This document shows, piece by piece, positions 1-10,949 of a DNA stretch of 62,930 nucleotides. Origin of the DNA: Poteriospumella lacustris (lineage: Eukaryota > Sar > Chrysophyceae > Chromulinales > Dinobryaceae). The stretch covers positions 20,698 to 83,627 of the forward strand of contig SMOI01000001.1 of assembly GCA_008000375.1 (NCBI GenBank), read 5' to 3'. How positions within the stretch are numbered: the stretch's first letter is position 1; each line of letters opens with the position of its first letter. The notes under the pieces are model-generated. The model did not search any database. It was not told the DNA's origin and worked only from the letters and a program-made list of their open reading frames with translations. The translations under genes were made by a program, and so were the position numbers.

Positions 1-78
1 GCCCACGTGCGCACTCGAGCGACACCGATGGCCACACGACGCCGGACACGCTCCGACGTCCCGCGAGGTCCCGTGGCG

Positions 79-3000
79 CTACAAGTGGTACCACGTCGCG
101 TAGAACGGGTCCGGCGCCACGGGGAAGTACCGGTCGTCGTCGTCGCCGACACGCCCCGTCTGCGTGTTGACTTCTCGTCGCTCGTACCGCCGAACGAACG
201 CCAGCGCCCACGCGGCGTACTGCCCCTCCAGCGCCTTGCGTGGCGAGGCGCGGAACTCGAACAGCCGCTTCGCCATCGCCACGTGGCCGCGCTGCACCGC
301 GTACATCGCCGCCGTGAACCCGCGGCGGTCCGGCTGCTCCAGCCGAATGAACGCGCGACGGACGCCGCCGCTGCCGCCGCCCGATGCGCCGCTCGAGCTC
401 GACGCCGCCGCACCGCTACCGCCCGCGGAAGAGCCACCGATGCCCGACGACGCCCCGACACCGCTGCCGACCGCGGCGCTGCCGCCACCGCCGCTGCCCA
501 CGTACGCGTTGTCCGTCAGCAGCAGGTCCAGCATGTCCGTCGTGCCGTGCAGCACCGCCCAGTGCAGCGCCGGGTGTCCGCCCGCGTCGACGCCCAGACT
601 GCCGTTCATGCCGCGCTTGATCAGGTACTGCAGCGCCTTGCTGTGGTGCAGCGCGATCACCCACGCCGTCAGGTTCATGTCCAGGAACCACACCTCTTGC
701 ATGCGCGCGCACTGCACGGCCTCCACGTTGCTCGTTAGCATCGACTGCTGCGCGTTGCCTGCGCCGCCGGTCGCGCTCGACCCCGTCGACGCCGCTGCGC
801 CACTGCTGCCGCCCGCCGCGCCGCCGTCGCTGTGCAGCATCGACCCGCGGCCCATCATCGACGACTGCTGCCGCGTCAGACGCTTGCCACCGGCCAGCGG
901 CGCCGCGGCGCTGCTGCCGCTCGTCGGCGCGTGGGTGTGCGACGGCGCCACGACGACGCTCGCCATCGCCGCCGCGATCTGCTCCACGCTGTGCGCGTCG
1001 CTCTGCTCCGACGACAGCGACACAAACGAGCCGCCACCTCCCACCGCCGCCGCCGCGGCCGCCTGCTCCGCCAGCTGCTGCTGCTGCAGCGCCAGCGCCG
1101 CCGACGTGCTCAGCGCGTCCAACACGCCGCCCTTCCACAGCAGCTGGAAGAACTTCAGCGTCTTGTCCTGGTCGAACCGCAGACTGCCCAGCAGCAGGCG
1201 CCACAGGTCCAGCGGCATCAGCAGGTTCGCCGTGCCCAGCAGCAGCTTCAGCAGCACCACCGTCGCGTCTTGCAGCAAAATGTCGCCCACCTCGTGGCGC
1301 GCGTCGTACGTGTGGTGCGGGCCCTGCGGCAGGTGGCCCGTGTAGTGGATGTCCGGCAACGCGCGCAGCTCGTCCGCCGACAACGCGTAGCTGCTGTACA
1401 GCGAGCAGCCCGCGCGCAGCAGCGCCATCACCAGGTGGCACTCCGCGTACACCGCGTGCGTCGACGCCGCCGAGTACACCGGCAGGATCATGCCCGGCGC
1501 CTCGCCCGCGAACAGCCGCGTGCGCTGCGCCTCCACGTGCGGGTGGTACAGGTGCCACAGCGCGCCGTGGTCGTCGTTGTCCACCACCAGCGGCTCCGCG
1601 CCCATCTTCAGCAGCGACGCCAGCACCTTCTCGCGACCGTAGCTGCACGCCAGCAGCAGCGACGTCATGCCGTCGTCGTTCGCCGTGTTCATCGCCTGCA
1701 CGAACAGCTCGTGGCCCACCAGCAGGTCGATGTTCAGCTCGTGTCCGCACCGCGCCGCGTAGTGCACCGGGTTCTCGCGCTTCCGACTGTCGCACCGGAG
1801 CAGCAGCTGCGGCGTCACTTGGCCCTCGCGCGCCTTCGGGTGCGTCAGCAGATGCACCATGATGTGCGTCCCGGACGCCGAGCTCGGCGGCGGTTGCAGC
1901 GCCGCGAAGTGCAGCGCCGTGCGGCCCTGCGCGTCGGCCAGCGAGAAGTCCGCCTTCAGCTCGAACAGCAAGTCGATCGTGTCCACGTCGCCCGACCGAC
2001 ACGCCGCCAGCGCCATCGTCATGCCCGTGTCCTCCTCCGGCCAGTTCGGGTCGAAGTGGAACACGTCCACCAGCTTCCGCACGCAGTAGAGGTTGCCCGT
2101 CTGCACCAGCGCCAACGCCCGCGTCACGTCGTGCGCCGTCCAGCCGATGTCCAGGTTCGACACCGTCGCCGGGTTGCTGCTCGACGCGCTGTCGCCAGCA
2201 CCACTGCCGATCGCCAGCGCCGCCGTGCCCAAGTTCGACACGCTCTTGCGCAGCGACCCCACGCCCGCCGGCCCACCGCCGCCGCCGCCGCTGCCGCCAG
2301 ACGCTCCCGGCGCAGTGCTCTCCAGCACCTTCTCCAGCACGTCCAGCACCTCGTTCTGTCCGGCCAGCGTCGCCAGCAGCACACAGTCCTTGCCGTCCTG
2401 GTCCACCGCCAAGATCGACGCCCGTCGCACCGGGTCCGACATGTACGTTTGGAAGTTCGGGTCCAGACCCAAGATCCACTGCGTCAGCGTCACCGACGAC
2501 TGCACCGCCTTGTGCAGCGGCGTCTGCCCCGAGCTGTCCACGTCGTCCAGCCGCGCCTTCTGCTTCCACAGCAGCTTGAACGCCTCCACATTGCCCACCT
2601 CGCACGCCGCGTGCATCGCCGACAGCCCCGTGTGCGGCGCCTTCGCGTTCACTTCGCCCACGAACGACGGCTGCGCAAACAGCAGCTGCAGCATCGTCAA
2701 GTCCGCTCCGTTCGCCTGCGCCGCCGCCACCGAGAACAGAAACCCGATGTCCTCCACCGACACCAGCAGCACCTTGTCCGGCTCCACCGTCGTCCCGGGC
2801 GCGTCCAGGAACGTGAACAGATACTGCAGCACCGGCAGATGGTTGTGCCGCGCGGCCAGCATCGGCGCCGACAGACCCTGCCCGTTGCGGTGGTTGATGT
2901 CGAAGCCCCACAGCAGCGTCTTGCGCAGCAGATCCAGCGACCCGCACTTCGCCGCGATCGTCAGCAACGTGTCGCCGTTCTCGTCCGTCTCCTCGGGCGT

Positions 3001-4675
3001 GTGCGGGTCGCCGCCCACCAGGCCCTTGTAGATGTCCTCCACCGTCTCCACGTTGTTCTTCCGCGCCTGCAGGAACAGGTCCACCGACTCCAGCAGCTCT
3101 TGTGCTTCCTGCGCTTCCTTCGCCGCCTGGGCGGCCTCTTCCTCCGCCAACCGCCGAGCCTCGTTGTCCGCTCGGATCTTCTGCAGCGCCAACCGTTGTC
3201 GCTGCACGCGATGGCGCGCCAGAAACCGCCGCACCAGACACTGCATGCGCGTCACGTACTGAAACACCAGCACGTGCAGCCGCCGTAGCCGAATGCGATT
3301 CACTCGTCGCCGTGCCACGAACCGCCGTACGAGCTTCTGGACGACGATGGAGTTCGAGTTCATGCGGCGCATGAACATGATGTTGCGGATCTGCGCGGCG
3401 ATGCGCCTCGAGTACTTCGCCCGGTACCACGACTGAATCATGCGTGCGGCGATCCACCGCAGACGGAACCGCCGCTGGTGTACGCGACGCCGCGCATACA
3501 TTCGACGCAGCGCACACTGGATCTTCACCGCCGCCAGGAAACACTGAATCATGCGGCGCTTCTCGATCAGCGCCAGCACTCGCGTGCGCGCGTAGCCGCC
3601 GCGAATGCGCGCCTGGATGATCGCTGCCGACCGATGGCGCTTGCGCAGCTCCAACTCGAACTTGCGTCGCCGCATGTACTTCCGACTCAAATATCGCAGA
3701 AACGCGCCGCGGATCAGCACCACGCTGTGGTTGCGCAGCTGCTCCCGCACTTTGCGGTACTGCCCCAGTCGCGCCGTCGGGTAGTTCACGGCCTCCAGAT
3801 ACGTGCGAATGTTCAGACGTACCATGCGGTTCACATTGGCGAACCGCGAGATCTCCAGGAAGTTGCACCGCACACTGTAGCCGCGGTAGGCCGCCTGGAT
3901 CCGCGTCGCCGCGTCGTTCTCCAGCTTCGACCGCACCATGCGCGTCAGGTTCAGCTTCTGCATGAAGTCTTTCTTCTCTTGATGGAGGATCTCGTTCATT
4001 TTCGATGTCTTCTTGGCGACATCTACCGACAGCCCGAAGTCGTACGGACTGTTGCCCAGCAAATCCTTCTTCGACTTCGGCATCATCGGCGGCTTCAATC
4101 TGCGCAAGTGTAACGAGCAACCATGGTCAACCACGTCCTTTGCATTCTATACACGCCTGCATACATAACGCTCACCTTTTGACTTCGGTCGTTTCCATTT
4201 GGATGTCTTTCATGAGAGCGTCCTTGAACGGAACCGTCGTTGTGATTATCGACGTGACGTCGCAGTTCGTGGTGCGATACGTCCACACCAGCGCCTCCGT
4301 TGTCACTGTCGTGCATGTCTTGTACGTGACGACATTTTTCTGTCGATCGATGCCTTGCTGTCGGAAATACTGCCCACGATCAGTGATCAAAACACCGTTG
4401 ATCATATTGGAAACCCACTCACTAGCCGCTGCAAAGGTGATCTCACGCACAGAAAGGCATTCACAGTCGAAAGAGAGAAAGGGCGATAAAATCCAAAAAA
4501 CGAACACACGAATATGAGCCCCGCTGTTGGTGAATCACACGGTTGAACCAGTCCAATTTGGAGCGGAAAAGGCCCATCGGCATCGTCGTGTGAGATAGGC
4601 ACAGGACAGACACATGCGGAGACTTGGCGAGGACTGGCAGAAGGTACAGCGCGAATTACCTGCCGTTTCACTCAT
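79..4675 (-). CDS. IQ-motif and ankyrin-repeat protein (1,429 aa, spliced)
   Basis: Proposed exons on the minus strand are 4675-4660, 4428-4176 and 4099-79. They join in frame at GT-AG borders and total 1,430 codons. The N-terminal ~150 residues are unlike anything I recognise. Residues ~150-410 are very rich in Arg and carry several IQ motifs (for example RIQAAYRG, IIQARIRG, MIQSWYRA, RMQCLVRR), which in this family bind calmodulin or EF-hand light chains. A short Ala/Glu coiled coil follows, then ankyrin repeats run to near the C terminus, broken by Gly/Ser/Ala-rich loops. The role is probably a scaffold; no catalytic domain is visible. The 16-nt first exon and the 231-nt first intron (others here are mostly 57-104 nt) are the weakest part of the model; translation could start at the Met-Met pair near 4086. 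GC content is much higher than in neighbouring genes. It is divergent from the actin-related gene, 151 bp between start codons. Confidence 0.75.
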
Positions 4676-4826
4676 GACGGAGAAGTGGTCAAATTTGAAA
4701 CGCCGTGCCGGTTGATCCTGTTGTTTTTCAAGCACTTGTCATGGCCATCACAACATATCTTATTTGGTATTGTGACGTCTCCCAGTTTTGATCCAGCCCT
4801 TGGATCTGTGACTGTTACCGAAAACA
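4676..4826. promoter_or_regulatory. Short divergent promoter region (IQ/ANK and ARP genes)
   Basis: Only 151 bp separate the proposed start codons of two oppositely transcribed genes, so both promoters must lie here or inside the genes. No TATA box is obvious. The argument is positional only. Confidence 0.4.
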
Positions 4827-6105
4827 ATGTCGGAGGAATCTATTTTCATCATCGATATCGGTTCATCGTCGGTGAAGGCAGGTTACATGGGTGAGGATAT
4901 TCCTTCCTATGTGTTTCCATCATCGTTAACACAGTACCAAGAGCGTTTAGAGGTAAGAGTGAAATAAACTGTTTATTTTGAAACCATGTTCTCAAAGCGA
5001 TAATTCCTCTTTACTCTTTAGTCCATTGAATCGTGGATGGGCGACGCGTTCTCGAATTTGGGGTCGACGATCATGAGTTCGCATGCTATTCAAAGAGGAT
5101 CAATTCAAAGCATTGAACAATTCAAAGATCTCTGGAAAATTGTGAAAGCGGAGTGTGGATTAACTAACCTGGACAATACGTCAATATTTTTGGTCGAATC
5201 GATCAGATGGACAACATCGGATCGAACCGCTGTGTCCGCCTTCCTGTTTGATTCTGAGCATGTACCATCCGTGTGCTTTGGAAACAGCGCCTCTTTGTCC
5301 GTTTTGGCGTCAGGGCGAACATCAGGATTGGTAGTGGAATGTGGTGCTGGCCTGACAACCACTGTTCCGGTGTTCGAAGGTCTAGTTTTACGACACGCAG
5401 TAACCGAAATGGAATATGCCGGACAGGATGTCACGGCCGCTTTGAGAAAGCAGTTTATCGACAAGAACATTAACTTGGACTTCAACCACGCCAAAACAGT
5501 GAAAGAAAAGCTCGCTTTTGCGAGAGGATACTACTCCGAACAAGCGGAGCAGACGCAGAAAGATTCGATGACGTTTTGGCTTCCCGATGGAAATGAAGTT
5601 ACGATGGACACCACAGTTTTCCAAGCGTGCACAGATTCTCTCTTCTACAATACTCGAATGGCCAGCGGGGGCCTCGTTCCTCAAGTGCAAGAATCGTTAC
5701 TTTTATGTGACGAGTCCATCAAGAGAGACCTAGCCAACAACATCATCCTTTCTGGCGGTTCAACAATGATTCCAGGTTTGTTTGTCTCTTTTTTTCGCAT
5801 CGTTTGACTCTATTTGTGACTTTTCGGCTGTCCATTTTACAGGTCTCGGCGACAGGTTGCACACAGAGCTGATCACTCGCTTGGCCTCGGATCCAGATCC
5901 TCGAAATCAGTCTCTTGCCGGCATCGTTCGCGTCGTTCCGAACTCGAACTACCGTGAGCCAGGATACACGCTACAGCGCAAGTATGCCCCTTGGATCGGA
6001 GCCAGCTTGGTCGCTTCATTCGAAACGTACCACAAATGCTTGAAGATATCAAGACAAGAGTGGGAGGAAAGTCACGATGAAATAGTGTATTTGAAGGGTA
6101 TTTAG
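4827..6105 (+). CDS. Divergent actin-related protein (380 aa)
   Basis: Three exons (4827-4952, 5022-5775, 5843-6105) joined at GT-AG introns of 69 and 67 nt give 380 aa, close to the usual actin length of ~375. Actin-fold signatures are visible: phosphate-binding loop DIGSSSVKAGY near the N terminus, a second phosphate loop VVECGAGLTTTVPVFEG, VTEMEYAGQDVT, the adenosine-side motif IILSGGSTMIPGL, and the late KYAPWIGASLVAS. These place it in the actin superfamily. It is too divergent to be conventional actin: DNase-loop and filament-contact residues are not conserved, and the ending lacks the actin -KCF terminus. Which ARP class it belongs to (nuclear remodelling, dynactin Arp10-like, or lineage-specific) cannot be decided by eye. 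Confidence 0.85.
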
Positions 6106-6621
6106 AGAATGTAGCGGTATTTAGAGAACTACTTTGTAACGCTAACAGGCTCCAACATCACCAATACAAGATTGAGTTGTGAGGGTTTCTTGTCCACCAT
6201 CCATGAACAGAATCATATTCCAAGACCTCAAGTATTGCTTGGTGATGTTAGTGCCATGTATGCGTTATCTTGTCTAATGTACCACACCGATGCATTCTCT
6301 GATGGTCCCCACGAAGATCAATTTACTATTTCATCGTTCCCACACTCTTTCCGTGATATCTTCAAGCATTTGTGGTGCGCTTCAAACGAAACGACCATGC
6401 TTGCGTCAATCCAACCGTTCTTGTTCTTCCACATGCTTTCTTACCCATGTGGTATCAACATCGGTTGCACTCACTGGCGAACGGCAATTAAAACAACCTC
6501 ATAAAGAATATCGATATCAATAAACATAGTTAGGTAAAGAATAAGTGGTTTACATCTCATTTCAAACTACCATAAGTTTAGCTACCATAAAGAGTGAAAC
6601 ACTTGCATGCTTCATGGTCCT
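6106..6621. other. Intergenic, convergent 3' ends of ARP and BAR genes
   Basis: AT-rich sequence between two stop codons. A 110-codon open frame on the plus strand lacks an ATG at its start and has no recognisable features. I see nothing else here. Confidence 0.5.
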
Positions 6622-8244
6622 TCATGGTCCTTCATCGGCTTCGGGAGGCTCCAAAGGTACATCATCGTCAGCTGTGCGACTGTCATCAGCGGGTTGAGAG
6701 AAGTCATCGGGATTTTCAGGAGCACTAGCAATGGATAAATCTTCGTCCGCACTCTCCTTGAGAGATTCCAGGTGATCGACGCGAGACGACGACGATGCGG
6801 GACGTTGCTTTCGAGGAGGTTTCGGAGGACGAATAGGTATTGACTCTGAATCCGGCGCTGACGCGAACGAATGCATTGTAATATCGGATATAGGCCGACT
6901 GTTCGGTTCGAAGTCACCAGGAATCTCCGATATGGGGCGACTTTCCACAGCAGAAAATGTACCGCTCGGCGCAAATGACGGTGGATATGATGGAGTAAAA
7001 TCAGTAGAAACGCTTAATTCAGAAACCGGTCTGCTTGGAGGTTCTAAGGGAGGCTCCGACATAGATGTGGCGATAGATGGTTCTGCTGAGAGAAGGGTCA
7101 TCGCGTCCGACACAGACTCATCGTGCGCTCCCAATTTTCCCGAATCCGAAGGTGACCAAGAGGTTGCGAGGTGATAGTCTTGCACTAAAACAGTTCCATA
7201 ACCTCCCACACACCCTCCAGCAGAGATTGGGCGGGCAGAAATGACATCAACACCAACCTTCGGAATGTTGTTCGCTCGGACTTGCAGCTTCGTTGAGTTG
7301 ACCGAGGAAAGTTTCATGGCATCCAGAGACGCAAGAGTAGATGCTGATTGTGGGATGAAAGAAACCAATTCTGATAGTTCAGAGTGAAGAGTAGAAGAAA
7401 AAGAGTGCATACAAGCAGCAAATACCCCCATTTCCGGGCCAAGAGTTTGACTGCGAGCAACTTCGAACTCATAAAACTTCTGAAACAAATTGGATTGAAC
7501 TGAATGAAGCTTCTTCGCGGATTCATCAAGCTTAGCAGCTTTACGCATAACATTGGGATGACTTGAGTCTCGACCCACGGCGAATTCCTTCTCCATCTTC
7601 AACCGGTAAGAGTCGAATTCGCTCAACAGAGATTTCCGGATCTGATGACTCTCTTGTAGCCCCGGGACCATCGATAAAATTGATGAGACTGGTTTAATAC
7701 ATCGATTGTGAAACACACTTATCATCGCAGGCCTTATGCGCTCATCAATGCACAAAGATATTTCATCCAAACTTCGAGCAGCTGTGGCGAAAGGAAACTT
7801 GTTGGGAGAATCTGCGTCATGATCACGGTCAACCTGGTCCAACGCGTTATTTGTTGCATAAGGGCTCGTTGAATGAAATTGTTTAAATCCCTCAGATAGA
7901 AGTGATGTCGCTCGACAGAACGAATCGAACGAATCAAGCCAAATCTCCATCAGCTCTTTCATTTTCGACAGTTCTTGAACATGCGATATGAAATGTCTGA
8001 AGACAATCCGGATAAGGGAGGTGAACCCATTTAAAAGGAAGTCTGAAAGTGCTGTACCTGTACTTTTCATCGTATTCCAAGTCGTCGGTTGAAGACTGAC
8101 TGCCCATGGCTTGCATGATTCCTAGAAAAGCTCTTTCTGATGAGTACGAATCTTCAACGAAACCCAATGGGAGTAATACTCACCCTGCTTTGCTCGTTGC
8201 CGAGCAGCACTGAGCCATGTATTTCCTTGTTGGAAAACACTCAT
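6622..8244 (-). CDS. BAR-domain protein with RP(I/V)S repeats and proline-rich tail (499 aa)
   Basis: Exons 8244-8184, 8121-8058 and 7996-6622 splice in frame (introns 62 and 61 nt). Residues ~1-250 are a helical, charged region of BAR type: it starts MSVFQQGNTWLSAARQ, then YRHFISHVQELSKMKELMEIW and a long helix with repeated Lys/Glu heptads. BAR dimers bind and curve membranes in endocytosis and trafficking. The C-terminal half is disordered, Ser/Pro rich, with four similar motifs (ARPISAGG, SRPVSELS, SRPISEIP, SRPISDIT), probable phosphosites, and a class of SH3-ligand motif, RPPKPPRKQRP. The start was chosen because only the ATG at 8244 gives the phase needed for the first intron. Identification rests on helix pattern and position; BAR subfamilies are hard to separate by eye. 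Confidence 0.7.
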
Positions 8245-8388
8245 CGGAAAGATTGGGAAAGATTTATTTGAGATATGATATTACAAACTGCAAACTGGAC
8301 CTGGACCTTCGTGCTCGCTCACATCGATTGACTACTGACCGAGCAAATTATCTTTATATTACTGAAGAATCTCTGACGATCACAGCGA

Positions 8389-8461
8389 GCGGGGTTAGCT
8401 CAGTCGGTAGAGCGTAGGTCTCATAATCCTAAGGTCGCCAGTTCGATCCTGGCATTCCGCA
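8389..8461 (+). tRNA. tRNA-Met (CAT), elongator type, no intron
   Basis: A 73-nt cloverleaf. The 7-bp acceptor stem is GCGGGGT with ATTCCGC (two G-T pairs). The D-arm is GCTC-AGTCGGTA-GAGC, the anticodon loop CTCATAA carries CAT, and the T-arm is GCCAG-TTCGATC-CTGGC with discriminator A. The A box (TAGCTCAGTCGG) and B box (GTTCGATCC) for RNA polymerase III are intact. The T-T mismatch closing the anticodon loop is also known in elongator tRNA-Met of fungi. No 3' CCA is encoded, as expected for a nuclear gene. A T-run about 25-50 nt downstream may terminate transcription. Confidence 0.93.
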
Positions 8462-8613
8462 ATCCTTAGCCTGCATCGCGCTGTTCTTTTTTGCTTTTCC
8501 GCATTGCACATTTTTTTATACTACACGATTGATTCCGTGGTTCACTTCTTTTTACGATTTCTTTCAATGTTTTCAATACTTTTCGGCTGATGCAATAAAT
8601 TATGTCAAGAAGG

Positions 8614-9941
8614 TTACTCTTCATCACTAGAATCTTTGTCATCTTCGAAAAATTCCGTGTGGTTCTGAGTTTCAGCTACAGGCGGGAGATCATTACTGGG
8701 AGATGCATCCGACGATTGCGGAGCCGTCGTGTTGGGGAGAGGAGAGGAAGAACCGTATCGTTTTCTACAAGAGAAGAAGAAATAGAGTCACAAATGAAAG
8801 TGGGCTTCATATTCATTTCAAAACCTACTTGATATCGACCACAAGAACTGTGATGTTGTCTGTAGTTCCTCTTCGAATAGCTTCGTTGGCCACCAACTTG
8901 GCCAGTTGCAAAAAGTCCGTTGTTCTTGCGGCATCCATCAAGAACTTTGCCACATCCTCATTTTCCATGACATCCCAAAGACCATCCGACGCAATCACTA
9001 GATACTCATCACTTGCGTCAATCGTCTTCGACTTGACTTCAGGTTGACTAGTAATGTAGGGTTGCAGTTCGACGTCACCAATGGCTCTAACAAAGAACAA
9101 CAACGGAGATAAGACAAAGAAAAGAAAAACATGAAAGTCTTTCCATGGTTACCTTGATACTGCTAATACTCCTTCCACTCGCCAGCGACCCCAATATGCG
9201 AGTTTCCCTCCAAGTCGACGAATTCGGGCCTCTTCGTCTTTGCGGTCGGGCCTGTGGTCATGAGACATAGCCACTACTGTTCCTCGAGATTGAACAATTA
9301 TCGCTCTACTATCACCGGCTGAAGCAAAGAAGTGTCAGCATGCGCATAAAACTTGGTTTCGCAAAGAATACCTACCGTTCGCAACATATACTTTGGAGCT
9401 GGCAATTGCAGCGACGACAGCTGTACTTCCATCATTCCAATATTTTGCTCGTGCTTTTGATGAAAAGTTTTCATCCACGCTAAGACGATGAGATGGGCAA
9501 AAGTCAGTAATCTGCCATTGCATCCCATGTGAATAAAAGTCTATACCTGATAAAAGTGCGAATTAAGGATTGTTGAGGATCCTGAACAAACTCGGCATCG
9601 TTGGATATCGATTGAAGCATCATCTCGCGACAATATTGTGACGCATGAGAGCCACCATGTCCATCAAATACTCCGTAAAGGGAACTATCGTGCTTTTGAC
9701 CTTTCAAAATATGGTATCGGTCCTCTTGGTATGGTCGTTTACCCTTATCTGTCCAATACGAACACGGGTACTCGACATCATTCAAGAAAGGGTCAACAGT
9801 TAGTGAACCCTCTCTGAAATATGTGATCAAATTGTTCATACTTGAAGCAACCAGCCGTACAAGCAGCCAAAGAACCAGAAGAAGCGCAGTGTACAAGGTT
9901 ACTTCATAGCTTGGCGACAAATTCCATCCCAAAAATGCCAT
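8614..9941 (-). CDS. Membrane-anchored PP2C-type protein phosphatase (PPM1L-like, 357 aa)
   Basis: Five exons (9941-9547, 9479-9376, 9318-9153, 9086-8829, 8764-8614) join in frame. An N-terminal hydrophobic segment (YTALLLVLWLLVRLVAS, residues ~19-35) should anchor it in a membrane. The catalytic PPM/PP2C core follows, with all metal-binding motifs: RPYQEDRY, YGVFDGHGG, ANAGDSRA, SDGLWDV and TDNITVLVV. It removes phosphate from Ser/Thr using Mn2+ or Mg2+. The arrangement of an N-terminal anchor and a compact PP2C domain matches PPM1L. The last exon adds a Ser/Pro then acidic tail ending DSSDEE; it was recovered because splicing at 8829/8764 removes the stop just after VVDIK. An alternative upstream ATG at 9983 would add 14 residues. 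Confidence 0.9.
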
Positions 9942-10379
9942 GATCTCACGAAAAAAAGAGCAATTGCGCGAAAAGAAAACCAAATGGAAAAGATATTCAA
10001 GACTTGTCAGCGGGCTAATCGATGCAATTGTTGTGATGTGAATAGGCTAGTAAATTCGCCTGCTGAAGAAATCAAAGGGCCCATCATCAAACACAGCCGT
10101 CTCTCTCTCTTCCTTCGAAAAATGAGTGAGTGCAAAGAGACGATGTCAACAGGCATCGTCCGTCTGATCGTCCAGCAATTTCCATCGGTTAAGTAGGCGT
10201 TGATTTCTATCGATTCGCTTTTGGCTCGTCATTTCCCAGCTCTGTGGTCTGGAGGTGTGTTGCTGCATTCATTCCTGCAGTTCCTCCCAAGTTCAGAATG
10301 TTCATTCGTCTCATCCTGGGCCTGAGTGAAAAAATGAAAGTCATTTCAGTTTCTTCGTCCTTCGACGACCATAGAAAAC
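9942..10379. promoter_or_regulatory. Divergent intergenic region between PP2C and ubiquitin-like genes
   Basis: It must hold both promoters. A CT run (tctctctctc) lies near 10100. No TATA box or other convincing element is seen. Confidence 0.35.
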
Positions 10380-10949
10380 ATGCAGGTTGTTTTGAAGCGA
10401 TACGAAGACAAAGCTCTTCTTCCCGTGCAAGTTGACAAGATCGACGCAACTGTTGGCGATTTGAAAGAGGTTATCGCCGACCAGCTGCACATTCACTACG
10501 ATGCCCAACGGTTGATCTATCCCAGCCGTGAACTTGGTGACTCGAGCAGATTGTCCGAGCTCCAGCTCCAAGACGACCATTATGTTTATTTGCTTGTCAG
10601 GGATTTGGAATCAACATCTAAGTTCCACGTAAAGATGAAGGATGCTTCCCAGCGATTCACTTTTCGGCTTCATCCGTGGCTGAGGATGTCCAGTCTATTC
10701 GAAAAGATTTCAGAGTTAGCTCAGGTTCCCGTCTCTCAACTCCAACTTTTCGATTTTCGCGGTCATGAAATCGACGTGAGAAATCAATCTGATCGAATCA
10801 GCAAAGTTCTGACACTGGCGAACAAATACAGACTTTATTATAAAGTGATTGATGATGGCGCAGACGACTCTCTGTCATCACTCTTCGCGACCGTTGATGA
10901 GAGTGAGGAAAATGAACGCCCACTGGAGCTGTGTGATCTGTTTACTTGA
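10380..10949 (+). CDS. Tandem ubiquitin-like domain protein (189 aa)
   Basis: A single exon. Residues 1-75 read as a ubiquitin-like fold: MQVVLKRYEDKALLPVQVDK, then a helix TVGDLKEVIADQL, QRLIYPSRELGD and SELQLQDDHYVYLLVR. A second, weaker ubiquitin-like unit follows (FHVKMKDASQRFTFRLHP, SLFEKISELAQV, LQLFDFRGHEIDV). An acidic tail DESEENERPLE ends the protein. There is no terminal Gly-Gly, so it should not be conjugated; it is more likely an adaptor that binds ubiquitin-pathway partners. The family beyond ubiquitin-like is not recognised. Confidence 0.7.
   Translation: MQVVLKRYEDKALLPVQVDKIDATVGDLKEVIADQLHIHYDAQRLIYPSRELGDSSRLSELQLQDDHYVYLLVRDLESTSKFHVKMKDASQRFTFRLHPWLRMSSLFEKISELAQVPVSQLQLFDFRGHEIDVRNQSDRISKVLTLANKYRLYYKVIDDGADDSLSSLFATVDESEENERPLELCDLFT

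Noticed and set aside
416-4120. Very long open frames overlapping the IQ/ankyrin gene (minus-strand 1,234 codons; plus-strand 818 and 393 codons)
   Set aside because: High GC content suppresses stop codons in all frames; these translations are Arg/Ala/Pro-rich without domains, while the chosen frame has IQ and ankyrin repeats.
6172-6504. 110-codon plus-strand frame after the ARP gene
   Set aside because: Begins at TTG, has no motif, and lies between two converging stop codons.
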